DNA of 64,000 bases. Source: Bacillota bacterium. Its GTDB lineage: Bacteria; Bacillota; Clostridia; Lachnospirales; Lachnospiraceae. The stretch lies in contig JAEWAK010000007.1 in the NCBI GenBank assembly GCA_023391695.1, forward strand, positions 124,001 to 188,000, written 5' to 3'. Positions 8,426 through 16,668 of this stretch are shown in pieces (position 1 is the first letter of the stretch; every line of letters starts with the position of its first letter). The notes beneath the pieces are model-generated. The model saw only the letters and a program-made list of their open reading frames with translations. It was not told where the DNA came from and ran no database searches. A program made the position numbers and the translations under genes.

Positions 8426-8520
8426 CTCCCATTGCATATCCGAAACCGGAGTTTCGGATACTGCCTAACATAAGACATTTCGTTCTTTGAATGTCGTTGT
8501 TTAATCAGGGTGTGAATTAT
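8423..8520 (-). repeat. GGCAGTA leader module, orphan copy 2 (extended form)
   Basis: Minus-strand order: CACACCCTGATTAAACAACG, hairpin GACATTCAAAGAACGAAATGTC, TTATGTTA, GGCAGTATCCGAAAC/GTTTCGGATA hairpin, ATGCAATGGGAGCTA. It is nearly the same as the ribD leader (39327-39420), including the ribosome-site-like GGGAGCT, but reads into the antisense of the sulfhydrylase 3' end, with no gene behind it. Confidence 0.75.
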
Positions 8521-8554
8521 GCCTTTCAATAATTCACACTAATACCTCTTACTG

Positions 8555-8610
8555 AAAAACACCTTTCCGTTAACAGGCAGGAACAGTTCCGGCTGACAGA
8601 AAGGTGTTTT
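8555..8610. terminator. Bidirectional terminator between convergent genes
   Basis: AAAACACCTTTC (8556-8567) pairs with GAAAGGTGTTTT (8599-8610) with an inner GGAACAGTTCC; T-rich on the plus side (ACTGTTTTT), A-run on the other. It serves the sulfhydrylase (+) and the lipoprotein (-). Confidence 0.7.
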
Positions 8611-8621
8611 ACTGTTTTTAA

Positions 8622-9389
8622 TTATTCGACTGCTTTAATTTCCACGAAATCGTCTAACTCGCTGTCGAATTTATACATCACGCTTCCATCTGTGGCAACA
8701 TAAAAAAGTCCCATGTTGATCTTTCTCTCTCCGGTATCGGAGTAAGCATTGATACAGTAACACTCCACATCTTTTATATTGATAGTCCATTTATCAAATA
8801 TAAGGGAGTACTCTTTAAGTTCTTCCGGAAGTCCTAAATCTTTGGAAGGTACTTTGCCTAACTGTGCCAGGGCGTCCTCCTTCGTAAACCCTTCCTCTCC
8901 GGTTCCTGAGTCCTCTCCGGAATCCGTCTCCGTATAAAGCGGATGCTCGGAAAAAGGAGCCGTACTTCCGTCCGGTTTATAACACAAAAGTTCGCCGTTC
9001 TCCTTATTAACCAGTACATCCGGCTTAATGGGCCCGCCACCGTCACTGATCTGATAATCGTAATAGACACTGCCGTCTATATTTATATCATCATTTAACA
9101 GTTCAAAATAATATCCCCGTTCTCCAATAATATCCTGAATATACTTAACGGCTTCTTTTTCACTGATAAAATCCGTTTCTTCTCCGGTTTCCTCAGACGT
9201 ATCTTCCTCACCGGTTTCACTGTTATCCTCCGTAGTCTCTTCCGTTTGCCCGGTTGGAGACGGTGTTGGGATATCGGTAGTTTCATTTGTATTTTGCCGG
9301 TTTTCATCATCGCTTTTCCGGCAGGCCGTTATCAGCATGCAACCGAGCAGAAAGCAGATAACGGTTACCATCATTTGTTTTTTTATCAT
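8622..9389 (-). CDS. Hypothetical lipoprotein
   Basis: I do not recognise a named family. The product (255 aa) opens with a lipoprotein signal (MIKKQMMVTVICFLLGCMLI, then TAC as the lipobox end). A Thr/Glu/Ser-rich acidic linker of about 60 residues follows, then two similar globular halves, one starting FISEKEAVKYIQDIIGERGY and the other GFTKEDALAQLGKV, reminiscent of the repeated small domains of PepSY-like or DUF4362-like secreted proteins. The start at 9389 is chosen over 9419 because GGAGTTAAC directly precedes it, again within a dispersed hairpin leader. Confidence 0.75.
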   Translation of the reverse strand: MIKKQMMVTVICFLLGCMLITACRKSDDENRQNTNETTDIPTPSPTGQTEETTEDNSETGEEDTSEETGEETDFISEKEAVKYIQDIIGERGYYFELLNDDINIDGSVYYDYQISDGGGPIKPDVLVNKENGELLCYKPDGSTAPFSEHPLYTETDSGEDSGTGEEGFTKEDALAQLGKVPSKDLGLPEELKEYSLIFDKWTINIKDVECYCINAYSDTGERKINMGLFYVATDGSVMYKFDSELDDFVEIKAVE

Positions 9390-9417
9390 GTTAACTCCTA
9401 TCTGTGCGCCTTCGCGC
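9390..9417 (-). repeat. Ribosome-site hairpin repeat (family B), copy 1
   Basis: Sense strand: GGTGCGCGAAGGCGCACAGA followed by TAGGAGTTAAC and the ATG. The GTGCGC/GCGCAC hairpin ends 6 nt before the Shine-Dalgarno. Matches the leaders of the genes starting at 13000 and 24812. Confidence 0.75.
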
Positions 9418-9534
9418 ACCTATTCCTGCACTTATCTTTACGCTAAGTAGGTAAGTAAGGCCTACTCATAGCAAGCCTTGTTACCTGCTTATATTAAGTT
9501 TGTATTGGATACAGGTGCTGACAGTGACTGTGAA

Positions 9535-10704
9535 TTATAATGCCAGCCTTAAAATATTTTCCACATCCCCGGTTTTTAGCTTTACAAAACTTCCCAGGGT
9601 ACCCTCCCTGCCGAGCCCGATTTTTTCTGCCAGAACAGGAATGTCTTCCTCTTTTGCACCCAGCTCCTTAAAGTTAACCGGCATTCCGATGGAGGTTAAA
9701 AATAATTTGAATCGTTCAATTCCTTCCCTTGCCGTAACCTCCGGATGGGCAAAATCCATATGACAGCCCCATACCCTTACGGCAATCTGGGCAAAACGGC
9801 TTACATCATGCATCATGACATAACTCATCCAGGCCGGAAATACTACTGCCAGGCCGGCACCATGGGCACAGTCATATAAGGCTGACAGCTCGTGTTCCAT
9901 GTCGTGGCTGGACCAGTCCTGTTCTCTGCCGACGCCGACTATATTATTGTGTGCCACCATTCCTGCCCACATAATGTTGGCTCTTGCCTCATAGTCATCC
10001 GGATTGTCTATCACCTTCGGTACTTCCTTTATCATAGTCAGTAAAACCGCCTCACATAACCTGTCCGTGATTTCTACCTCTTCCGTATTGGTAAAATAAC
10101 GTTCAAATACATGAGCCATAATATCCGTCGCGCCGCAGGCGGTCTGATAAGCCGGAAGCGTCTGGGTCAGTTCCGGATTCAATACGGAAAATACCGGACG
10201 CAGGGCTTCCCCTCCGGTCCCTCTCTTAAACATTCCCTCTTCCTTTGTAATTACGGAATCCCCGGAACCCTCACTGCCGGCTGCGGCAATCGTTAGGACC
10301 GTTCCCACTTTTAAAGCCCTCTCCACCGGCTTCCCTTCGTAAAAATCCCAAAAGTCCCCTTCATACACTGCCCCGGCAGCAATGGCTTTGGCTGAATCAA
10401 TGGCACTTCCGCCACCTACGGCAAGTATAAAATCCACTCCGTTTTTCTTGCAGAGTTCAATTCCTTCATATACCAGACCGCTTCTGGGGTTAGGCATTAC
10501 ACCTCCCAATTCAAGAAATTCTATGCTTTCTTCCTTTAAGGAAGTTTTAACCCTGTCCAGTAAGCCTGAGCGGATGACAGAACCGCCGCCATAGTGTATT
10601 AATACCTTAGTTCCGCCGAATCTTTTCACATAATGGCCGGTATTCTTCTCCTGCTCCTTACCGAATGCAAAATACGTAGGACTGTAAAATGTAAAATTAT
10701 TCAT
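9535..10704 (-). CDS. Iron-containing alcohol dehydrogenase (BdhA/YqhD-like)
   Basis: NAD(P)H-dependent group III alcohol dehydrogenase that reduces short-chain aldehydes such as butyraldehyde in fermentation. It is 389 aa, the usual length of the BdhA/YugJ/YqhD branch. The nucleotide region carries HYGGGSVIRSGLLDRV and GGGSAIDSAKAIAAGAVY. The metal ligands are recognisable: Asp and His in CGATDIMAHVFERYF, and further His in HDMEHELSALYDCAHGAGLA. The ATG follows GGGTAATAGAA. It is monocistronic, with a leader containing the GGCAGTA module and a GTTGAAAGAA palindrome. Its physiological substrate is not evident from context. Confidence 0.92.
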   Translation of the reverse strand: MNNFTFYSPTYFAFGKEQEKNTGHYVKRFGGTKVLIHYGGGSVIRSGLLDRVKTSLKEESIEFLELGGVMPNPRSGLVYEGIELCKKNGVDFILAVGGGSAIDSAKAIAAGAVYEGDFWDFYEGKPVERALKVGTVLTIAAAGSEGSGDSVITKEEGMFKRGTGGEALRPVFSVLNPELTQTLPAYQTACGATDIMAHVFERYFTNTEEVEITDRLCEAVLLTMIKEVPKVIDNPDDYEARANIMWAGMVAHNNIVGVGREQDWSSHDMEHELSALYDCAHGAGLAVVFPAWMSYVMMHDVSRFAQIAVRVWGCHMDFAHPEVTAREGIERFKLFLTSIGMPVNFKELGAKEEDIPVLAEKIGLGREGTLGSFVKLKTGDVENILRLAL

Positions 10705-10745
10705 TTCTATTACCCATTTACCGCAGGCCCGTCTGCGATACTGCC
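10705..10745 (-). repeat. GGCAGTA leader module, copy 3
   Basis: Sense strand: GGCAGTATCGCAGACGGGCC, TGCGGTAAATGGGTAATAGA, A, ATG. The hairpin CGCAG/CTGCG is followed by a GGGTAA ribosome site. GGCAGTA ends 34 nt before the start codon of the alcohol dehydrogenase. Confidence 0.7.
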
Positions 10746-10753
10746 ATAATATA

Positions 10754-10805
10754 GGTTGAAAGAATCCTTATGGCTTTCCTTTCCCCTGCTTATTTTCTTT
10801 CAACT
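10754..10805. repeat. GTTGAAAGAA palindrome (family C), copy 1
   Basis: GGTTGAAAGAATCC pairs with TTTTCTTTCAACT around a GGC..CCTTTCC centre. Related palindromes are at 23941-23993 and 37288-37336, each in the leader of a minus-strand gene. Confidence 0.65.
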
Positions 10806-10998
10806 CATAACCCCTGCGCCTGTGTTACTGTCTAATGAAAGGGCTATTTATAATAATATTACCTTTGCCGCCAGTTAATGTCAAGCCAATCCATGGATTA
10901 AGCCGCCAAACCTGTTCCGGTTATTTCCTGGTATTTCTTGTTAATCACCAAAAATACTGTTATAATTTAGGGTATAAATTGATCGGAGGGTATGTTTG

Positions 10999-12288
10999 AT
11001 GATAATTCGAAGAATTAATGAAAATGAACTTATGGAAGCCCGTAATATCTCATCCTTAAGTTTTGGCTGGGTTCATGATACCAAAGGCAGCACGGTGGAA
11101 GAATATTTACGGCAAATCAAAGAAAATCCCCCTTCCAAAAGTGACGCCTTCTTTTTGGATACCTATGCGGCATTTACGGATGAAGGGGAAATGATGTCCT
11201 GCCTCAGCGTAATACCTTATGAAGTAACCTTTGATGACAGCAGATTAAAAATGTCCGGTATCGGAGGGGTTTGTTCCTATCCCCAGCACCGCCGGAAAGG
11301 CGCCGTCCGTGAACTTTTCCGTAATGCCCTGGCAGATATGTATGAAAGGGGAGTTTCCTTTTCCTATCTGTATCCCTTCAGCGAGAAGTTTTACGGAAAT
11401 CTGGGATATGCTCCTTCTTCAGCCTGCACACGCTGGAGCTTTGACCTGAATACAATACCGGGTACTTTTTATGACGGTACGTTTCATTTATACCGGGGGG
11501 ATGGGAATTATTCTGAATTTGAAAGTGTTTATCAGTCTTTCGCCCAAAAATATAATATGATGGTACACCGGGATTCCTATGACTGGGACGTATTAAAGAA
11601 TGCCAACCCCTTTAAAGGAAAAAGGCAGGCTTATCTTTATAAAGACATAGACGGCAAGCCCGGCGGATATTTTATATTTGAAAAATCGGAGGAGCAGGAT
11701 CAGAATATTATGGACTGTAAAGAGATGATATTTGACAGTTTTAAGACTTTAAAGGCAATCATGAGCTTTGTTAAATCCTTTTCTTCCCATTACGATAAGA
11801 TAGTATTTAACGCACCCCGGTGTTTATCACTGGAGTATTTCTGCACGGATTATTCCCAGTCCGGCAGCTCCAGAAGCATCAGGCAAAACGGCATGGTACG
11901 TGTCATCCATGTAGAGGAGGTATTAAAACATGCCATTTACAGAGGAGACGGGGAGCTTTCCATACATATCCTGGATAGCTGCCTGGAAAATAACAACAAA
12001 GTATTCCACGTAGTACACAGTAATGGTAAAGCAAAAGAGGTTACCTCCTCAGATGCCCCCTCTTCAGGCCCGGTTACGGCTGATAAAGAAAATAATACGG
12101 CAGTCTTTTCCGGTTATAGCGGGAAAATTGATATTGAAATAACAATTAACCAGTTTTCCGCTGCCATTACCGGTAATTATGACGTAACCGACCTGGATTA
12201 TCTGGAGGGAGTTACATTAAATTGCAGCAAAAAAAAGGCGGCAGGTCTTATTTTTAAGAAACCCTGCTGGATTAATAATCACTTTTAA
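10999..12288 (+). CDS. GNAT acetyltransferase, Eis-like
   Basis: Predicted acetyl-CoA-dependent N-acetyltransferase of the Eis type. The N-terminal GNAT half includes SGIGGVCSYPQHRRKGAVRE, the acetyl-CoA binding motif A (V-x-x-x-x-R-x-x-G), and FSYLYPFSEKFYGNLGYA, typical of Eis proteins. The second half (GNAT2 plus an SCP2-like C-terminal domain) fits the 429-aa length. ATG at 10999 follows GGAGGG at 8-nt spacing; a TTG immediately before is possible. Eis relatives acetylate aminoglycosides or other amines; nothing here indicates the substrate. Isolated gene, convergent with the downstream HAD hydrolase. Confidence 0.85.
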   Translation: MIIRRINENELMEARNISSLSFGWVHDTKGSTVEEYLRQIKENPPSKSDAFFLDTYAAFTDEGEMMSCLSVIPYEVTFDDSRLKMSGIGGVCSYPQHRRKGAVRELFRNALADMYERGVSFSYLYPFSEKFYGNLGYAPSSACTRWSFDLNTIPGTFYDGTFHLYRGDGNYSEFESVYQSFAQKYNMMVHRDSYDWDVLKNANPFKGKRQAYLYKDIDGKPGGYFIFEKSEEQDQNIMDCKEMIFDSFKTLKAIMSFVKSFSSHYDKIVFNAPRCLSLEYFCTDYSQSGSSRSIRQNGMVRVIHVEEVLKHAIYRGDGELSIHILDSCLENNNKVFHVVHSNGKAKEVTSSDAPSSGPVTADKENNTAVFSGYSGKIDIEITINQFSAAITGNYDVTDLDYLEGVTLNCSKKKAAGLIFKKPCWINNHF

Positions 12289-12394
12289 TTATTATAATCC
12301 TGTAAAACGTTATATAAATAACTATACATATTTCTGAGAACTATTTTAAGCACACAAACAATTTAAAAAAGCGGGAATGCTTTAAACCACACCA

Positions 12395-13000
12395 TCATAT
12401 GTTAACTCCCAGTTTCCTTAACTCCTCCAAAGCCTTACCAAATTCCGTAACCTGGATGGTGTAAAATCCAAAAGGTTTTGCACCTTCCAAATTAGAAAGA
12501 TTATCGTCTAAAAATACGGCTTCCTCCGGATTAAAACCATATTTATCAATCAATGCCTGATATATTTCCGGTTCCGGTTTTATGCGGTTTATTTCATAAG
12601 ATATTAAGGCACCGTCCGCATAAGGGATGAATCTAAAATTTTCCTTGGCATAACCGTAATTTGTCTTTCCGTAATTGGAAAGGAGATAAACCTTATAACC
12701 GTTCTTCTTTAAGGTTTTTATAAAATCCACAGAATAAGGATATTCCTGGACGGTCTTATAACTGTTTTTAATAAAGGAATTTATTTCTTCCGCCAGTTCC
12801 GGGTCCAGTTCACAGCACATTCTGGTAATTTCTTCATCACTTATGGCACTTCTGTCCAATTCACTCCATACATTGCCAAGAACCGTTGCATTGCTTATCC
12901 TGCGAACAGTTTCTTCATCGTAACCGCATTCTTCCAGATACCCTTTCCAGTTAAAAGCTGCCAACACCTGCCCAATATCCAATACTACTGTCTTTATCAT
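12395..13000 (-). CDS. HAD family hydrolase (YihX-like subfamily IA)
   Basis: Haloacid-dehalogenase-fold phosphatase of 201 aa. Motif I is VVLDIGQVL, where the usual second Asp is Gly, as in the DxG-x-V branch that includes E. coli YihX (alpha-glucose-1-phosphatase). Motif II is YLLSNYG, motif III is the Lys in INRIKPEPEIYQ and motif IV is AVFLDDNLSNL. The cap is a short helical insertion. The start follows GGAGTTAAT, part of a dispersed hairpin leader identical in design to that of the RIC gene. The substrate is probably a sugar phosphate, by family only. Confidence 0.85.
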   Translation of the reverse strand: MIKTVVLDIGQVLAAFNWKGYLEECGYDEETVRRISNATVLGNVWSELDRSAISDEEITRMCCELDPELAEEINSFIKNSYKTVQEYPYSVDFIKTLKKNGYKVYLLSNYGKTNYGYAKENFRFIPYADGALISYEINRIKPEPEIYQALIDKYGFNPEEAVFLDDNLSNLEGAKPFGFYTIQVTEFGKALEELRKLGVNI

Positions 13001-13040
13001 ATTAACTCCAATCTGTGCGCCTGGCGCACGTACAAATCAG
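13001..13040 (-). repeat. Ribosome-site hairpin repeat (family B), copy 2
   Basis: Sense strand: CTGATTTGTACGTGCGCCAG, GCGCACAGATTGGAGTTAAT, ATG. Nearly identical to 24813-24860, where only the loop and one T differ. Confidence 0.8.
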
Positions 13041-13255
13041 AATGTTGAAAAAACTGCTTTTGTTTTTTCAATCCTCCTGTCATGTAAACTTATATTTTAT
13101 GTGTTTCATCTATTCTATTTATTGATATGGCTTATTATTTTTAATTTAAATAATGCTTAATAAACTGATATGCTTACTATATGGTGCATCAATGTGTTAG
13201 TTCATAAGAACCGCGGAGACTTTGATTTCTTCCCTGTTTTGCCTGCGGTCTGTTA

Positions 13256-13415
13256 GGGCGTGTCTGAAAACTGCTTGTACCGGGCTGAACGCCCCACTTT
13301 CTGGTATACTGCGTCCCAATTTTGGGAACGTAGACCCGCTACGCCCCCAAAATCGCTTCTTGTCTCCCACAAAGTGGAACATTCAGCCCGGTACAAGCAG
13401 TTTTCAGACACACCC
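13256..13415. mobile_element. 160-bp MITE flanked by TA
   Basis: Terminal inverted repeats of about 36 bp start GGGCGTGTCTGAAAACTGCT on the left and GGGTGTGTCTGAAAACTGCT on the complement of the right end. The arms continue as an imperfect palindrome through the centre. TA dinucleotides flank both ends (13254-13255, 13416-13417), consistent with a TA target duplication. No coding capacity. No transposase gene with matching ends lies in this window. Confidence 0.85.
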
Positions 13416-13520
13416 TAGGCACTATAAAATTATAACATTAGCGTTACTTGCAATCAAGTCAAAATGTAATTGCAGCCACGAAAACGCAGGAAGGGACGAA
13501 TATCCGTTTTGACCAAAACA

Positions 13521-13552
13521 GGAGCAGAAACCGTTTAATCCGGCTCTGCTCC
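13521..13552 (-). terminator. Terminator after the ABC-F gene
   Basis: On the minus strand GGAGCAGA and TCTGCTCC form a stem followed by TGTTTTGG, 27 nt after the stop codon. Confidence 0.6.
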
Positions 13553-13578
13553 GTAACCTGTCAGTGTGTTTTGTTACT

Positions 13579-15111
13579 TTATTTTATTTCAATTTTTCTT
13601 AATCCGTTCACGGTTAATTCATACACGGTGGTTGCCACTTCTTCTATATATTTTCTGTCATGGGTTATACTGATGATGGCTCCGCCATAATGAGATAAAA
13701 CTCCCCGGATTACCGGATTGGATAAGGGGCTCAAATTTCTGGTAGGCTCATCTAGTATCAAAACATTACAGCCATCGAGTATCAGTTTCAAAAGAATTAA
13801 CTTTGCTTTCTGTCCGCCGCTTAATTGCCCTATTTTATGCTCCATTTCCTCTCTGGTAAATTTCATTCCGCCCATAAAGGTAAAAGCTTTTGTTATATCC
13901 TCTTTTTGCCCGCTGGTTACCAGAAAATCAATGGGAAAACTGTTATAATCCAGAAGTTCCTCATAATTTTGCGGCATATAACCGGCTCTTATATCCGTAC
14001 GGCCTAACAGTTCTTCTGCCACACCATGAAGGAAAGTGGTTTTACCGATACCGTTTTCCCCGATTATGGCAATATGCTCCGGCCCTGTTACACGCAGGAA
14101 GATATTTTCCACCAGGATCTTTTCCTCTTCATCATTTCTGATCTTTAAGGCATCCACCGAATATTCCAGCACTTTCTTGCCGTTTGGTATCCTAATGCCT
14201 TCCGGGAAATCAAAGAGAATTGCTTCTTCTACGTCGGGTATTTCCAAAAATTCCTCGGCCTGTTTTTCAATACGCTTTTCCTGGGATAATAAATTTTTCA
14301 TTTTCTTTTTTAATAATCTGCCACCGGCGGGGTCCCCTCTTGATATGGTATCCTGCCGGTTATCCACTTTATTATAGATCTGCTGCCATCGTTGCATCTT
14401 ATTTTTATAATCTTCCCTCTGCTTTCTGGCAACCGTCTCCTGCTTTTGCAGACCGCTTAACCTCTTATCCACATATTCCCGGTAGTCCATGTATGCTATG
14501 GTATAACGTGGTTCGGTCTTACGCTTTACCTGTTCTAAATGAATAATGACATTGGCCGTATTTTCAATCATTGCCTCATCATGGGATACATATAATATGG
14601 GGCATTTCGAGTGATTAATAAAATCCTCCAGCCATTCTAAAGTACTGATATCCAGATCATTGGTCGGTTCATCCAACAACAGGATATCCGGTTCTTCCGC
14701 CAGTAATTTGATGAGGCGGAGTTTCACCTTTTCGCCACCGGATAATGTTTTCATCAACTGTCTGCTGTTAAAAATTGAAGCATCCAGATTCATGGTCCAT
14801 ATGCTCGGGTCGGAACAGCTGTATATATCCACCTCGTTTAAAAATTCCTCCACCGTACTGTTTAACCATTTATCTTCCATTTCCTGTTCTAAATAACCAA
14901 GCTTATTATTGCCTAAAATCTGTCCCGAATAATCACAGTAGCCATCCAACATGAGTTTATTATAAATAAACTTTAACAAGGTACTCTTTCCATTACCTTC
15001 TTCCCCTATGATTACCGCTTTATCGCCTTGATTTAAGATAAAATTAAAATCACTGACCAGCAGTCTGTTATCCTCTTTTTTTGAAATAGTCACATTTTTT
15101 ATATCTAACAT
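13579..15111 (-). CDS. ABC-F ribosomal protection-type ATPase
   Basis: Cytosolic duplicated ATPase without membrane segments (510 aa), as in ABC-F translation factors that act at the ribosomal E site. Two ATPase cores are present: Walker A GEEGNGKST and GENGIGKTT, signatures LSGGEKVKL and LSGGQKAKL, Walker B LLLLDEPTNDLD and LILDEPTRN. Between them is the charged linker (about residues 185-290, RKQREDYKNKMQRWQQIYNK) that reaches toward the peptidyl-transferase centre. The second Walker B has NLS instead of the usual NLD. Size and sequence resemble the antibiotic-resistance ABC-F group (Vga/Lsa/Msr); which drugs, if any, is unknown. The ATG follows AGAAGGAATGCT. The long structured leader upstream points to attenuation. 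Confidence 0.87.
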   Translation of the reverse strand: MLDIKNVTISKKEDNRLLVSDFNFILNQGDKAVIIGEEGNGKSTLLKFIYNKLMLDGYCDYSGQILGNNKLGYLEQEMEDKWLNSTVEEFLNEVDIYSCSDPSIWTMNLDASIFNSRQLMKTLSGGEKVKLRLIKLLAEEPDILLLDEPTNDLDISTLEWLEDFINHSKCPILYVSHDEAMIENTANVIIHLEQVKRKTEPRYTIAYMDYREYVDKRLSGLQKQETVARKQREDYKNKMQRWQQIYNKVDNRQDTISRGDPAGGRLLKKKMKNLLSQEKRIEKQAEEFLEIPDVEEAILFDFPEGIRIPNGKKVLEYSVDALKIRNDEEEKILVENIFLRVTGPEHIAIIGENGIGKTTFLHGVAEELLGRTDIRAGYMPQNYEELLDYNSFPIDFLVTSGQKEDITKAFTFMGGMKFTREEMEHKIGQLSGGQKAKLILLKLILDGCNVLILDEPTRNLSPLSNPVIRGVLSHYGGAIISITHDRKYIEEVATTVYELTVNGLRKIEIK

Positions 15112-15170
15112 AGCATTCCTTCTTTCCGATTATGATTGAGCCGAAACGGATATTCCCGCTCTGCTTTGCT

Positions 15171-15194
15171 TTAAATTATTCCTTTTCTATTCAT
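15171..15194 (-). CDS. Putative 7-aa leader peptide upstream of ABC-F
   Basis: ATG to TAA reading M-N-R-K-G-I-I, with GGAGG 7 nt before the ATG, 60 nt upstream of the ABC-F start. A strong ribosome site on so short a frame suggests a translated leader. It overlaps a short relative of repeat D. It lies downstream, not upstream, of the terminator at 15311. Confidence 0.45.
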   Translation of the reverse strand: MNRKGII

Positions 15195-15310
15195 GTTCCC
15201 ACCTCCAAAATTAAGTGCGTCATATATCCCTTCCGGTCAGCTTTTTATTCCATAGAAGCTGTGAAACCCTCCCAGAGGGTTTTAATATTATAAGACACAA
15301 GTTCATAAAC

Positions 15311-15340
15311 ACAAAAAAAACACTTTCATCAGAAAGTGTT
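15311..15340 (-). terminator. Intrinsic terminator inside the ABC-F leader
   Basis: Minus strand AACACTTTC-TGAT-GAAAGTGTT followed by seven more T. It lies about 200 nt upstream of the ABC-F start with no complete gene between it and the start, so it is a candidate attenuator. A second small hairpin (AAACCCTC-TGG-GAGGGTTT) follows at about 15261-15281. Confidence 0.65.
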
Positions 15341-15441
15341 ATCCCAAGTTAAATTTAAGTCCGCAGACAGCCCCGGGTAAATTATATTTTACCCATAGCA
15401 TTGTACCAGAAATCCGATGGAATTAGAAAACCCCGACCGAA

Positions 15442-15549
15442 TTACCTATAAACAGATATATTTTGAGTATCTGCCACTACGAATAAAACAACTTCCAAAT
15501 GCATTAAATAAGTATTCAACTTGTTCTTTTCATTATTTAAAGACATCAT
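15442..15549 (-). CDS. Putative 35-aa upstream ORF of the ABC-F leader
   Basis: Frame MMSLNNEKNKLNTYL... ending NISVYR, with AAAGCAGG 8 nt before the ATG. A TACAAT hexamer (15400-15405) lies between it and the terminator, so it may or may not be on the same transcript. I do not recognise the peptide with certainty. Its position ahead of the terminator is what a drug-sensing leader peptide would need. Confidence 0.35.
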   Translation of the reverse strand: MMSLNNEKNKLNTYLMHLEVVLFVVADTQNISVYR

Positions 15550-15735
15550 TTTATTCGCCTGCTTTCATTTATTTTAATTATATTATTTACATTTTATTAT
15601 AAAATATTTATTTTTCACCTTTAATTATCCTATCATAGCAAAGGAAAGAAGTCAATTCAAATTTCATGGAATTCAAGTAAACCCAAGAATTGCAAAATTC
15701 CCCAAAGGATATTATACTTTTACGCGTTCATATGC

Positions 15736-15823
15736 ATCCTGCCCGGAGGGCTTTTTTCTGCAATAGGACGTAATTTCCTATTACAGAAAAAAGACTGTTG
15801 AAAACCAAAGTTCCAACAGCCAT
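15736..15823 (-). terminator. Terminator of the wall hydrolase gene merged with dispersed hairpin (family E, copy 1)
   Basis: Minus strand: CTGTTG/CAACAG stem, then TCTTTTTT; that T-run is also one arm of a second hairpin (TTTTTTCTGTAATAGGA / TCCTATTGCAGAAAAAA) followed by GCCCTCCGGGC. The second hairpin recurs at 43429-43476, also directly after a terminator stem. Confidence 0.65.
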
Positions 15824-15834
15824 GTATCAATTTC

Positions 15835-16668
15835 TTATTTAAATTCATGGTTTCCCAAACTAAAAGTATTGCCTCTTAAACTACCGCTAAAATATAGATA
15901 CTTACTGAAACTCTTCTTATTTCCACTCACCGTTATACTGGTAGTTCCGCTTAAAGCTGCTTTGGCAGCTTTGATACATTCTTTCTCAGATCCTGAGGTA
16001 AACTTACCCCGGTCATATTGATCCAAAGCCTTGCTTAAAGCTCCGTTACTTGCAGGTCCAAACTGATATTTCTGATAAATGACACCTTTGACCGTATCAG
16101 GGAATATACTTGATCTTTTTCTGTTCATTACCACAATGCCGACTGCAAGCTTGCCATTGTAGGACTCACCATTCGCCTCACAATAAATCAATGCGGATAA
16201 CAGTCTTAAATCCGCCTTTGTATATTTAGCTTCCGCTTTCTTTTTCTCAGCTGCTTTTTTCGCTTCCGCAGCTTTCTTTTCAGCTGCTGCTTTCTTTTCT
16301 GCGGCAGCCTTCTCTTCTGCTGCTTTCTTTGCCGCTTCCTGGGCTGCTTTTTCTTCTGCTGCCTTTTTTTCTTCCTCAGTCTGGGTATCTTCTGCCGGAT
16401 CATTAACTACTTCAGCCGGAACCTCTGCTGTGTCTTGCGGAACAGTTCCCGTAGTTTCGCTGTTCGCTATGGAAGAATCCGTATTGGCTATATCATTCAC
16501 TGTATCCGTAACAACTGTACTGTCTGTACCTGTAACAACCTTGTTATTCTGAATGGTAGCATCTTCTGTAACTATATTATCTTCTTCTGCTGCATATGTG
16601 TATATATTCGCAAAACTTGTCAGACCAATTCCTATGAACATACACAATAGTAACTTTCTGAATTTCAT
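15835..16668 (-). CDS. Secreted cell wall hydrolase, CwlJ/SleB (Hydrolase_2) family
   Basis: Exported peptidoglycan hydrolase, a probable lytic transglycosylase-like enzyme of the type used in spore cortex lysis or vegetative wall turnover. The 277 aa begin with a signal peptide (MKFRKLLLCMFIGIGLTSFA). About 60 Thr/Asp-rich residues follow, then a Lys/Ala/Glu-rich repeat stretch (about residues 95-150, units of AEEKAAAEKK type) predicted to be helical. The C-terminal catalytic domain starts DLRLLSALIYCEANGESYNG and includes GVIYQKYQFGP, the conserved Hydrolase_2 core with Glu in YCEANGE. AAAAGGAGACTATT precedes the ATG. Lack of a spore-germination partner nearby leaves the role open. Confidence 0.88.
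   Translation of the reverse strand: MKFRKLLLCMFIGIGLTSFANIYTYAAEEDNIVTEDATIQNNKVVTGTDSTVVTDTVNDIANTDSSIANSETTGTVPQDTAEVPAEVVNDPAEDTQTEEEKKAAEEKAAQEAAKKAAEEKAAAEKKAAAEKKAAEAKKAAEKKKAEAKYTKADLRLLSALIYCEANGESYNGKLAVGIVVMNRKRSSIFPDTVKGVIYQKYQFGPASNGALSKALDQYDRGKFTSGSEKECIKAAKAALSGTTSITVSGNKKSFSKYLYFSGSLRGNTFSLGNHEFK

Noticed and set aside
16206..16403. Lys/Arg/Gln-rich 65-codon ORF inside the wall hydrolase gene
   Set aside because: Out-of-frame reading of the Ala-Lys-Glu repeat; no ribosome site.
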